A DNA stretch of 52,405 nt, from positions 1 through 52,405 of the forward strand of contig NZ_FNDQ01000019.1 in NCBI RefSeq assembly GCF_900099675.1, read 5' to 3'. The notes under the pieces are model-generated. The model ran no database searches. It saw only the letters and a program-made list of their open reading frames with translations, and was not told the DNA's origin. A program made the position numbers and the translations under genes. The stretch is from Myroides phaeus. Its GTDB lineage: Bacteria > Bacteroidota > Bacteroidia > Flavobacteriales > Flavobacteriaceae. This document shows, piece by piece, positions 1-7,872 of this stretch (position 1 is the stretch's first letter; each line of letters opens with the position of its first letter).

Positions 1-95
1 TTAGCTGAAAGAATTAATGGAATATTAAAACAAGAATTTTTACTCTTTAAAACAAATACTAAACAAGAATTAGAACAACTAATAAAACAAAGTAT

Positions 96-797
96 ACCCG
101 TTGTGCATTTTAGATAATCGATTTCTTTAAGGTGCTTATAATCTAATTGATTTTTTCTTTTAGGAGTACTTAATTCAATATTAGCACTCTCAAATAGATC
201 TAATTGTACAGTACTTGATAAATAACCTTTATCTCCAATTAACACACAATCATTCATTTGGTATTTTACATCCTCTAAATATTTGATATCATGTACAGAA
301 GCCTTAGTTAAATCTATACTGTGAAAAACACCTTCAAACGAACATATAGCATGTAATTTATATCCATAAAAATGCATAGATTGAGATGCACAATAGCCTT
401 GATTAGGAGAAGTATCGTATTGTTCTTTACAAATCTTAGCTCTATTACTTCTTGATAGTTTACAAACCTCTAGTGGCATGCTATCAATAATATAATGAGT
501 TTGAATATTCGTTACCAATTCTGATATTTTGACTCTCAAAGCTTCAATATGAAAAAACAATCGACGTTTTCTTCTATTATAAACACTGCGATCTATTTTT
601 TGTTTTAATTCCTTAGGTAAAAGTGTAAACAAATAATTCTCACTATCTATACCAAGATATTCTGCTGTTAAGCAAAGACTTATCAGTTCAATATCACTTA
701 GTTTAGGTTTGCGTCTTTGATAAGAAAGTAAAGTATTTTCACTCATTGATTGTAATACTTCTAAGATTCTTCCGTAATTTGCAAGCAAGTTGTCCAT
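96..797 (-). pseudogene. IS982-family transposase, C-terminally truncated
   Basis: Translation from the ATG at 797 (an in-frame ATG also exists at 845) gives MDNLLANYGRILEVLQ, then YQRRKPKLSDIELISLCLTA, a hallmark of IS982 transposases. Later come DSMPLEVCKLSRSNRAKICK, holding the first catalytic Asp, and LIGDKGYLSS, holding the second. The frame then reaches NQLDYK and runs straight into the terminal repeat with no stop of its own, continuing antisense into the interrupted IS3 gene. The family segment with the catalytic Glu (normally in an RKRIET-like context) is absent. The protein is therefore expected to be inactive. Confidence 0.82.
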
Positions 798-886
798 TGG
801 TAAATTTTTGGGTCGAATCTTAAATTTACTGCTTATTATAAGCATGGACAACTTTTTTTATTTCTTATTCATAATGCACAACGGGT
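96..886 (-). mobile_element. IS982-family insertion element, 791 bp, internally truncated
   Basis: The two ends carry a perfect 14-bp inverted repeat, ACCCGTTGTGCATT at 96-109 and its complement at 873-886. The element is flanked by the 7-bp direct repeat AAAGTAT. It contains one minus-strand transposase frame of the IS982 type. Complete members of this family are usually close to 1 kb, so about 180-200 bp appears to be missing near the 96 end, where the C terminus of the transposase should be encoded. The boundaries are seen directly; the missing length is inferred from the family. Confidence 0.85.
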
Positions 887-893
887 AAAGTAT
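887..893. repeat. Target-site duplication of the IS982-type element
   Basis: AAAGTAT at 887-893 is an exact copy of 89-95, immediately outside the two inverted repeats. A 7-bp duplication fits the size range reported for IS982-type elements. It shows that the present element entered by transposition. Confidence 0.9.
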
Positions 894-1004
894 TTATATT
901 TATAATAACTTTAGACCTCATTTAGGATTAAATATGCTCACTCCAAATTATGTGCATAAAAAAATCCAGAGAGAAAATCCCTCAGGATGTATTGTTTAAA
1001 AACT

Positions 1005-1029
1005 TGTCAATCTATTTTAGGACTAGTCA
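1005..1029 (+). repeat. Probable right terminal repeat of the IS3-type element
   Basis: Six bases after the orfB stop lies a 25-bp stretch (1005-1029) ending in GGACTAGTCA. Its position and style match the right inverted repeat of an IS3-family element. The left partner is outside the window, so the boundary is inferred. It differs from the left end of the IS3-type element that starts near 51994, so the two are probably different elements. Confidence 0.55.
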
Positions 1030-1119
1030 TGTTTACTCAAAAAAAGATCGTATTTACTAAATTTTATTATTATTACTCCTTTTTCATTTCTATTTTTAGC
1101 ACAAGAAATTTTTTTTATT

Positions 1120-3129
1120 ATGGATAGTCAAGTAATCAAACGCGTAATCACTGAAACTAATTTTATCAACGAATATAGCAACAAAGATTTACAATATAGA
1201 GACACTGTAAGTTTTGAAAACCTGTGGTGGAACAAAGCTACATTATTAGAATTTAGAAATAATCATCAAATCTCAAGAGATGAGGAGATTTTTCTAATTT
1301 TTAATTACAAAATTTTTCATAAAGGTGATTTTTTCACTGCTGATCGAACATATTGTTTTTGTACAATGTTTTTTAAAAATAGAATTTCCTTTTTCAAAAC
1401 TGTAAATACAACCGGTTGGGATAAAGAAAAGGATCTTTTAGATCATCTAGAAATTGATAGTATAGAAAGCGTCGAAGTCTACGAAGAAAGCATTAGATTT
1501 TATTTTTATAATGAAAATAATTATAGCGATTATCCCTCAGCTTGTTTTGGGAAAAAGACTTTTACCCCACATGTAAGAAAAACCTTAGAAGATTTTTTTA
1601 CAAAACTAATTCAAGTAAAAAAAGAAATAGAAACTGATCAAGACGATTATTTTAAAGAATATACAAATAATTTTAATGAGGCTATTACAAATAGTGATTT
1701 TAGTAAGGCACTCGAAATATCAAATTCTTATAACGATTTAGAACCCTATTTTTCATATCAATTTGATAGAGGGCATCTATTTCTATTAACAAATAAGTTT
1801 TCTGAATCTTTTGATATATTACAAACTTTAAGAGAAACATCTCTTGATTTAGAAAATGAACATTGGTATAGTAGAGCAACTATATTACAATCAGAATTAT
1901 ATGAAATTAATGAAGACTACTATACAGCACTTGAATTATTTGAAGATGGTTTTAAACTATATGATGATCCTGAAAGAAGTGGTTTTTGGAGTAAAGAAAG
2001 AGCATACAATCTTTATCAAAAATATATAAATATTTTTCCATCATTACAATACAAAGAGAAAAAAGTTATTTATTTAAGCAGTAATAATGAAAAATATAAA
2101 ACGGATAATTTAGTTGTTCTTGAAGTTAATAATTTACCCAATATAAAATTCCCTCCTCATCATCCTATTAAAAATGAATTATATATTGGTCACCCTTTTA
2201 ATGAAAATTGTTATGTCTCAATTAATAATTATGATTATGAATTATTAACTGATCGCATTAATGAATATTGTTATTTATTACAATGCCTTGGAGCTTCAAG
2301 TATTTCTATTGAAAATATTAAAGGAGAAGATTCCTTCAATAGTGAAGAAATCAAAAAACACATTAATGTAGATGCATCAGTTATAAAAGCTGGAATTAAT
2401 GTCGATCATTCAAGTAGTAACAATACTTTTGATGAAAAGCAGAACAAATTAAAAGTTGCCAAAAGTCAGAATTTTAACCCTACTAAAGAACCTTATATTC
2501 CAGCTGGATTAGTATGGTATCCTCATGAAACAAGTTGGCAACGCCTTGCTGAACAACGTCTCCAAGGAAATTTATTAGATCACACTGAATTAATCTCTTC
2601 ACAAGAGAGTCAAATTCTTAATACAAATGAAATTAATGACCTTAAAGTTGATGTTTCTGCATATTTAGCTAAAGTTAATGTTGAAAACCAAAAAGAAGTT
2701 ACTATTCAAATAAAAAATAGCTCAATCACTGAATGGCGTGTTAAAGTAGTTTTTAGACCCATTTCTGACATTAGAAATAGTAATGACTTAGAACCAACAA
2801 AGACAATTATTCAAATAGACCAAACAGAAGAAGAATATTTAGAAGAATTAGACTTTCTATTAGAAGAAAGTGATCAGCTTTTAGAAAGAGATTTAAGAAT
2901 ACTTGATAGGCATCGTACTCGCTTAGGTATATCTGAAGAGAGAGCGAAAGAACTAATAGATAGCAGAACAAAACTAACTGATGAAGAATTAGATTTTATT
3001 GAAGAAATAAAATTTTATTTAGAAGATGGTGAAATTTCGGAAAGAGAAGAATTACTTTTAATAAGACTCGGAAAAAGATTAGGACTTGAAGAAGATAACT
3101 GTAGGAAACTAATTTCAAAATATAATTAA
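1120..3129 (+). CDS. Multidomain protein of unknown function (669 aa) with two C-terminal helical repeats
   Basis: I do not recognise a named function. No signal peptide or membrane segment is visible, so it is probably cytoplasmic. Residues 1-165 form a mixed alpha/beta part with a WWNKATL motif. Residues 170-300 are helical and TPR-like (FSKALEISNSY, YYTALELFEDG). Residues 305-420 include HPFNENCYVSINNYDYEL and LQCLGASSISIENIKG. A second conserved-looking block at about 460-490 has LVWYPHETSWQRLAEQRLQG. The last 95 residues hold two copies of an acidic helical unit, each with (E)EEL-(L)EE and RLGISEERAKEL or RLGLEEDNCRKL. It stands alone between an IS scar and a good terminator. The ATG at 1120 is the first of the frame and is only 91 bp from the IS3 end, so the insertion may have changed its promoter. 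Confidence 0.75.
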   Translation: MDSQVIKRVITETNFINEYSNKDLQYRDTVSFENLWWNKATLLEFRNNHQISRDEEIFLIFNYKIFHKGDFFTADRTYCFCTMFFKNRISFFKTVNTTGWDKEKDLLDHLEIDSIESVEVYEESIRFYFYNENNYSDYPSACFGKKTFTPHVRKTLEDFFTKLIQVKKEIETDQDDYFKEYTNNFNEAITNSDFSKALEISNSYNDLEPYFSYQFDRGHLFLLTNKFSESFDILQTLRETSLDLENEHWYSRATILQSELYEINEDYYTALELFEDGFKLYDDPERSGFWSKERAYNLYQKYINIFPSLQYKEKKVIYLSSNNEKYKTDNLVVLEVNNLPNIKFPPHHPIKNELYIGHPFNENCYVSINNYDYELLTDRINEYCYLLQCLGASSISIENIKGEDSFNSEEIKKHINVDASVIKAGINVDHSSSNNTFDEKQNKLKVAKSQNFNPTKEPYIPAGLVWYPHETSWQRLAEQRLQGNLLDHTELISSQESQILNTNEINDLKVDVSAYLAKVNVENQKEVTIQIKNSSITEWRVKVVFRPISDIRNSNDLEPTKTIIQIDQTEEEYLEELDFLLEESDQLLERDLRILDRHRTRLGISEERAKELIDSRTKLTDEELDFIEEIKFYLEDGEISEREELLLIRLGKRLGLEEDNCRKLISKYN

Positions 3130-3143
3130 GTATTTATATTTTG

Positions 3144-3177
3144 AAAAAGCTACTCAACGAATTGAGTAGCTTTTTTT
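3144..3177 (+). terminator. Rho-independent terminator of the 669-aa gene
   Basis: GCTACTCAA (3149-3157), loop CGAA, and TTGAGTAGC (3162-3170) form a perfect 9-bp stem that A/T pairs extend, followed by seven T. It starts 15 bp after the stop codon. Confidence 0.9.
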
Positions 3178-3257
3178 ATTTTTATATTGTGTAATTAGGC
3201 ATAGTAACTTTCAATAGAGTATAGAATATAACGATTAAAGTAAATCCTTATAACACC

Positions 3258-3298
3258 ACAAAAAAAGGCTGTTTTGAAAACTCAAAACAGCCTTTTTT
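3258..3298 (-). terminator. Terminator of the DUF1015-thioesterase operon
   Basis: An 11-bp perfect stem (3267-3277 with 3282-3292, core GGCTGTTTTGA) has runs of A on its left and T on its right, so it can work on both strands. It lies 20 bp past the thioesterase stop on the minus strand and is probably the end of that six-gene transcript. Confidence 0.85.
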
Positions 3299-3317
3299 AT
3301 AATATAATATCACATTA

Positions 3318-4055
3318 CTACTCAATAATACATTGAAAACTAATCTGATCTTCTTTATTTTTAATCATATAATGATTGCTATTACCCTCTTTAGATTTGA
3401 ATACAGAATACTCCTCTTTAAAGCGCAATTCCTTTTGAAAAACCATATCTACCACTTTAATCGAGTCGATATGGATATCATTCATTTTAACGGCATCTAC
3501 AATCCACTCTAAGTATTTAATATTAGTTACGTGATTTACCATATCTAAATCAGAATATTGCACTTGCGAATCAACTAATTTATCTAAGGCTTCAGGCTTT
3601 GCATATTTGACAAACTCTCCATCTATACTTTTTTTATCTGTGTATTTAATAAAGTGATCGTGTGGTAGCGTCATCATTTCAGGACGACGTCTAACCGTAT
3701 TCAAAATTACCCAAAGCGAACTCGCACCAGCTACTTTCTCATCTTCAATGAACACTTCAAAATTTCTAACAGAGCGAATACCATCTAACTTCTCAATCCA
3801 CGTAACAACTCTAATCTCTTCCTGCCATTTTGGAACTCTTGTTATCTCAACCCTGAATTTGTTTACAACCCAAGCTTGGTTAACTGTTTGCAAGTCCCAA
3901 AAGCTAATTCCTCCTAAAACTGAATGCTGCGCTGACGCAATCTGTATTAACTTACAAAAATCTACAATATTAAGATTTCCTTCCGTATCACAATCAAAAT
4001 AATCAACTATAAAACGTTGTTCATAGATAGATGTAAAAGTAGGAGCAATAGGCAT
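3318..4055 (-). CDS. Acyl-ACP thioesterase family protein
   Basis: A 245-residue protein with two hotdog-fold halves, as in the bacterial acyl-ACP thioesterase family. These enzymes release free fatty acids from acyl carrier protein in the cytoplasm. The first half contains YFDCDTEGNLNIVDFCKLIQ and a W-V motif (NQAWVVNKFRVEI). The second half starts near residue 160 with the VQYSDLDMVNHVTNIKYLEW motif, whose D-x-x-x-H-V-N-N-like block is typical of the family. The start codon is 1 bp after the miaA stop, so the two are translationally close and co-transcribed as the last gene of the operon. The substrate chain length cannot be read from sequence. Confidence 0.85.
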   Translation of the reverse strand: MPIAPTFTSIYEQRFIVDYFDCDTEGNLNIVDFCKLIQIASAQHSVLGGISFWDLQTVNQAWVVNKFRVEITRVPKWQEEIRVVTWIEKLDGIRSVRNFEVFIEDEKVAGASSLWVILNTVRRRPEMMTLPHDHFIKYTDKKSIDGEFVKYAKPEALDKLVDSQVQYSDLDMVNHVTNIKYLEWIVDAVKMNDIHIDSIKVVDMVFQKELRFKEEYSVFKSKEGNSNHYMIKNKEDQISFQCIIE

Positions 4056-4056
4056 A

Positions 4057-4974
4057 TTAGTTCATTTTTAGGTTTATAGCATCAATAATCTTTTCAATAG
4101 GAGTAAGGTAATTAAACCAAGTAACTCCATCTGTTCGTTTAAACCAAGTTATCTGTCTTTTAGCAAAACGGCGTGTATTCTTTTTTATCTCTTCAATTGC
4201 GAAATCTAAATCGTAATCTTTGTCGAAATACGCAAATAACTCACGGTATCCCACCGTCTGTAACGCGTTTATCTCTCTATGTGGATACATCTCTGCGGCT
4301 TCCTTCAGCAAACCTTTCTCCATCATAATATCAACACGCTTATTGATTCTATTGTACATTTCTTCTCTATCTGCCTCCAATCCGACAACAATAGGAGTGA
4401 AGTTACGCGTATTCTCTTTCTTGTTTAAAAACGATGAATAAGGTTGTCCTGTACCAATACAAATCTCTAAAGCACGTGTAACGCGTTGTGGGTTATCAAT
4501 AGCTACTTTTTCATAGTGCACAGGATCTAACTCCTTCAACATCTCTTGTAAGTATCCTAATCCCTTTTCAGCTAAGTCTTTGTTTAAGCCTTCGCGAATA
4601 GCCGGATCAATATCTGGAAACTCATCTAAACCATTTAAAACAGCATTCACAAATAAACCTGAACCACCTACCATTACTTGAACGGGATTCTCCTTAAACA
4701 ATTCGTTTAACTTAACAATTGCATCTCGCTCAAAATCCCCCACAGAATAAGGAGTTTCAATACTAATATTTTGTATAAAATGGTGCTTTGCAGCCTTTAA
4801 TTCATCTTCCGTTGGAACAGCAGTTCCTATTGCCATCTCTTTATAAAACTGGCGACTATCACACGAGATGATATCACAGTTAAAATGATTAGCTATTTTA
4901 ATTCCTAAAGCCGTTTTACCAATAGCAGTAGGACCAATCACAACAATTAAATAATTCTTATTTTCCGTAAACAT
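4057..4974 (-). CDS. miaA: tRNA dimethylallyltransferase
   Basis: Adds a dimethylallyl group to A37 of tRNAs that read codons beginning with U. The protein is 305 residues, the normal length. It shows the P-loop GPTAIGKTALG near residue 13, the DSRQFYKEM substrate motif near 39, and the C-terminal TRRFAKRQITWFKR signature. The first 17 bp overlap the 3' end of the upstream channel gene, and the thioesterase follows after 1 bp, so translation of the three is probably coupled. Confidence 0.96.
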   Translation of the reverse strand: MFTENKNYLIVVIGPTAIGKTALGIKIANHFNCDIISCDSRQFYKEMAIGTAVPTEDELKAAKHHFIQNISIETPYSVGDFERDAIVKLNELFKENPVQVMVGGSGLFVNAVLNGLDEFPDIDPAIREGLNKDLAEKGLGYLQEMLKELDPVHYEKVAIDNPQRVTRALEICIGTGQPYSSFLNKKENTRNFTPIVVGLEADREEMYNRINKRVDIMMEKGLLKEAAEMYPHREINALQTVGYRELFAYFDKDYDLDFAIEEIKKNTRRFAKRQITWFKRTDGVTWFNYLTPIEKIIDAINLKMN

Positions 4975-5809
4975 CTCCTAATTTTTGACCGCAATTATAA
5001 CAGTAGTTAGCATCCTCATCATAAATCGTAGTAGTACAAGAAGAACAGTTTCTTCTTTTCTTAGCATCTAATCTATTTCGTTTAATATTTGAAAACTCAG
5101 CTGTTACAATTCCTGTTGGCACGGCGATGATACCATAACCCATAATCATAATCAAAGAAGCAATCATCTGACCTAAGGTACTTTGTGGAGCAATATCTCC
5201 ATAACCTACCGTTGTCATCGTAACGATACACCAATAAATACTACGCGGAATACTACTAAAGCCACTATCTTTTCCTTCAATTACATACATCAAGGCCCCC
5301 AATAAAATAGAAACAACCAAAATGAAGTAAACGAATACAATAATCTTAGTTCTACTTGCTTTAATCGCCAATTTTAAATGTGATTCTTGTCCGATATAAG
5401 GTACTAAGTTTAGAATACCAAATAAACGAAGTAAACGCAGCGCTCTTACTACTGTAAGCACACGAGAACCAGGTATAAAGAACGACAAATACATCGGTAA
5501 AATAGATATTAAATCCACAATACCATAGAAACTAAAAATATACCTTAACGGTTTTTTATTACATAAAATTCGAAGAGCATATTCTAAAGAGAAGAAAACT
5601 GTAATAACCCACTCACAGATCAGAAGACCTTTATGGTGTTTTAAATCATAACTCTCAATTGACTCAAGCATTACCAATAAAACACTCAATAGGATAACTC
5701 CTAAAAGTGCAAGGTCAAACAATTTACCTGCAAAAGTATTAGAACCATAAATAATGATATAAATCTTCTGCTTTAAAATATCCCATTTATTTTTTAATCT
5801 CCGTCTCAC
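4958..5809 (-). CDS. Voltage-gated-type potassium channel with C-terminal zinc ribbon
   Basis: A 283-residue integral membrane ion channel of the six-helix type. Residues 20-135 hold S1-S4-like segments, with an arginine-rich S4 (VLTVVRALRLLRLFG). The pore follows with the selectivity filter MTTVGYGD near residue 203, the classic K+ filter, then the last helix. The cytosolic tail ends in a compact zinc ribbon (CSSC about 20 residues before CYNC). It lies in an operon with miaA, overlapping it by 17 bp, and starts 12 bp after the exonuclease gene. K+ selectivity is strongly suggested; the gating signal is not known. Confidence 0.9.
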   Translation of the reverse strand: MRRRLKNKWDILKQKIYIIIYGSNTFAGKLFDLALLGVILLSVLLVMLESIESYDLKHHKGLLICEWVITVFFSLEYALRILCNKKPLRYIFSFYGIVDLISILPMYLSFFIPGSRVLTVVRALRLLRLFGILNLVPYIGQESHLKLAIKASRTKIIVFVYFILVVSILLGALMYVIEGKDSGFSSIPRSIYWCIVTMTTVGYGDIAPQSTLGQMIASLIMIMGYGIIAVPTGIVTAEFSNIKRNRLDAKKRRNCSSCTTTIYDEDANYCYNCGQKLGDVYGK

Positions 5810-5821
5810 TAATAATAGTTT

Positions 5822-7171
5822 TTAATAGTGTATTAATTTATAACCAACTTTCTTATTCAAATAGTTCAGAATGATATTGCGATTATTTCTATTAAAAGAA
5901 ATAGGCGTTAAGTTCGCAGCAATACGTCCTGGATCATTTACCTGATAATTCAAGTTAAAAAAGCAAAAACCACTTAGTTTACCCATTGCTAAGGCAACAG
6001 CACTTTTCTCCTCTATTTTTCTTCCCTTGTCAATTATCAATAGATTGTGATCATCAATATTATACGTATTCAACAAAGAGGTTACTTGCATATTATATTC
6101 TTCAAACGTTGCCTCTAAAGTATCCGAGAAATTCTCTTCCGTTACCTTATTTGATTTCTTTTCATAAATAAAATCTACAAATGGTTGCACTTCATCCTTA
6201 CTAAATACCTTTGTAATGAATTTACGTGCTTCATTAGGAGAAGTAAAAGCCATTAGGTTTTTCTTTCTTCCATCTGTTTTTTCAATTGCTAAATAAACAA
6301 AACCTGCTTGATTATATTTCAAGTACAAAGAGTAGGGGAATACACTCTTCTTTGCCACTTTATTATACCTCGGTTTATTTACAGCAATTTCCTCAGCCTC
6401 TTTTAATAGTGCAATCAACTCATTTCCTGTTTTTTCAAAAGTAACAGTATAGGTTTCTTGCTGAACCTTTTTAAACGTAGGAGAATTACTTGTAAAGTGT
6501 TGCAACACTTTCTTCTTTATATTCCTACTTTTTCCGATATAAATAATCTTCCCTAAGTTGTCGTGTATGTAGTAAATACCAACATTTGATGGCAATGTAT
6601 CTACAATATCTAAGAACTTTGGGTTCAAGCCTACTTTTATATCAGACTTAATCATAGAAGTTAAGATTGTCTTTTCGTGATCTTTAGATAATAATAACTC
6701 AAACAATTTAACCGTAGCAGAGGCATCACCACTTGCTCTATGCCTATCAGCAATAGGAATACCTAAAGAACGTACTAGTTTTCCCAAACTATACGACTGC
6801 ATATCTGGTAAAAGCTTCTGAGACAATTCGACTGTACACAACGTATTGCGAGCAAAATCATATCCTAAGCGCCTGAATTCATTGCGAATAACACGGTAAT
6901 CAAACTCAGCATTATGTGCTACAATAACACAATTCTCTGTTATTTCAATAATACGCTTAGCCACCTCATAAAACTTAGGTGCTAATCGCAGCATTGCGTT
7001 GTTGATTCCCGTTAATTTCACAACAAACGGTTGAATTTCCTTCTCTGGATTTACTAAACTGATAAACTGATCTACAATTTGATTACCATCAAACTTGTAG
7101 ATTGCAATCTCTGTGATTCCCTCTTCATTAAACTGCCCACCAGTAGTTTCTATATCTAAAATCGCGTACAA
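5822..7171 (-). CDS. DEDDh exonuclease fused to a GIY-YIG nuclease domain
   Basis: A 449-residue two-nuclease protein. Residues 1-170 are a DnaQ/epsilon-type 3'-5' exonuclease: YAILDIETTGG supplies the first acidic pair, HNAEFDYRVIRNE the third acidic residue, and HRASGDA the His-Asp motif. Residues about 195-285 are a UvrC-N/Cho-like GIY-YIG domain (VGIYYIHDNLGKIIYIGKSR). The remaining 160 residues are unassigned. This architecture is usually annotated as a polymerase III epsilon-like protein, but a role in DNA repair is more likely than replication because a fused nicking domain is present. It is in operon with yggS, 17 bp away. Confidence 0.9.
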   Translation of the reverse strand: MYAILDIETTGGQFNEEGITEIAIYKFDGNQIVDQFISLVNPEKEIQPFVVKLTGINNAMLRLAPKFYEVAKRIIEITENCVIVAHNAEFDYRVIRNEFRRLGYDFARNTLCTVELSQKLLPDMQSYSLGKLVRSLGIPIADRHRASGDASATVKLFELLLSKDHEKTILTSMIKSDIKVGLNPKFLDIVDTLPSNVGIYYIHDNLGKIIYIGKSRNIKKKVLQHFTSNSPTFKKVQQETYTVTFEKTGNELIALLKEAEEIAVNKPRYNKVAKKSVFPYSLYLKYNQAGFVYLAIEKTDGRKKNLMAFTSPNEARKFITKVFSKDEVQPFVDFIYEKKSNKVTEENFSDTLEATFEEYNMQVTSLLNTYNIDDHNLLIIDKGRKIEEKSAVALAMGKLSGFCFFNLNYQVNDPGRIAANLTPISFNRNNRNIILNYLNKKVGYKLIHY

Positions 7172-7188
7172 CTTATTCTCTCTATTTA

Positions 7189-7860
7189 TTAATAATTACG
7201 ACTTCCAAAAATGTTACTTCCAATTCTAACCATCGTACTTCCACATTCTATTGCAATAGGATAATCGTTACTCATTCCCATTGACACTGTTTGCAACTCC
7301 ACGTTATCCATCTCGTTGTAATACATTTTACAATGGTCAAAAGTTTCTTTCAAAGAAGTAAACTCTCTTTTCACTTCTTCCTGATCATCTGTAAAAGTAG
7401 CCATACCCATAAGTCCCACTATTTTTACATTCTCAAGAGCTTCGAATTCTTCACTTGAAAAGATATCGTCTAATTCATTTTGGTCAAGTCCAAACTTCGT
7501 TTCTTCTTGTGCAATAAACACTTGTAACAAACAATTAATAACGCGGTTATTGTTCTTTGCCTGTTTATTGATTTCCTTTAACAACTTAAAACTGTCTACC
7601 CCGTGAATCAACGAAACATAAGGAGCCATATACTTCACCTTATTGCGTTGCACGTGGCCAATCATATGCCACTCAATATCTTTTGGAAGAGCCTCATACT
7701 TTTCCGTCATCTCTTGAATCTTATTCTCACCAAAAATTCTTTGTCCCGCTTCATAAGCTTCTAAAATATCCTCATTCGGCTTAGTTTTAGAAACTGCTAC
7801 AAGCGTTACATGTCCAGGTAAGGTCTCTTTAACCTGTTTTAAATTCTGTGTAATAGACAT
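7189..7860 (-). CDS. YggS/PROSC family pyridoxal phosphate-binding protein
   Basis: A 223-residue cytoplasmic PLP-homeostasis protein of the alanine racemase N-terminal fold. Family features visible are VAVSKTKP with the PLP lysine at residue 25, FGENKIQEM near 43, HMIGHVQRNKVKY near 67, and the C-terminal GMSNDYPIAIECGSTMVRIG block. These proteins carry PLP and buffer free PLP but show no racemase activity. It sits 12 bp after the DUF1015 gene. Its start ATG at 7860 directly gives a full-length family N terminus. Confidence 0.95.
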   Translation of the reverse strand: MSITQNLKQVKETLPGHVTLVAVSKTKPNEDILEAYEAGQRIFGENKIQEMTEKYEALPKDIEWHMIGHVQRNKVKYMAPYVSLIHGVDSFKLLKEINKQAKNNNRVINCLLQVFIAQEETKFGLDQNELDDIFSSEEFEALENVKIVGLMGMATFTDDQEEVKREFTSLKETFDHCKMYYNEMDNVELQTVSMGMSNDYPIAIECGSTMVRIGSNIFGSRNY

Positions 7861-7872
7861 AATCTTTTTATT

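Larger units (their letters stand above)
1..999 (+). pseudogene. IS3-family transposase orfB, C-terminal part, split by an IS982-type element
   Basis: The window opens inside a reading frame that gives LAERINGILKQEF, a segment typical of the C-terminal part of the IS3-family DDE integrase. The frame is broken at 95. If the inserted element and one copy of the target duplication are removed, it resumes in frame at 894 with YIYNNFRPHLGLNMLTP, ends in a characteristic HKKIQRENPSG tail, and stops at 997-999. The join restores a continuous frame, which shows that the insertion interrupted a formerly intact orfB. The 5' part of the element lies outside the window. Confidence 0.88.
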
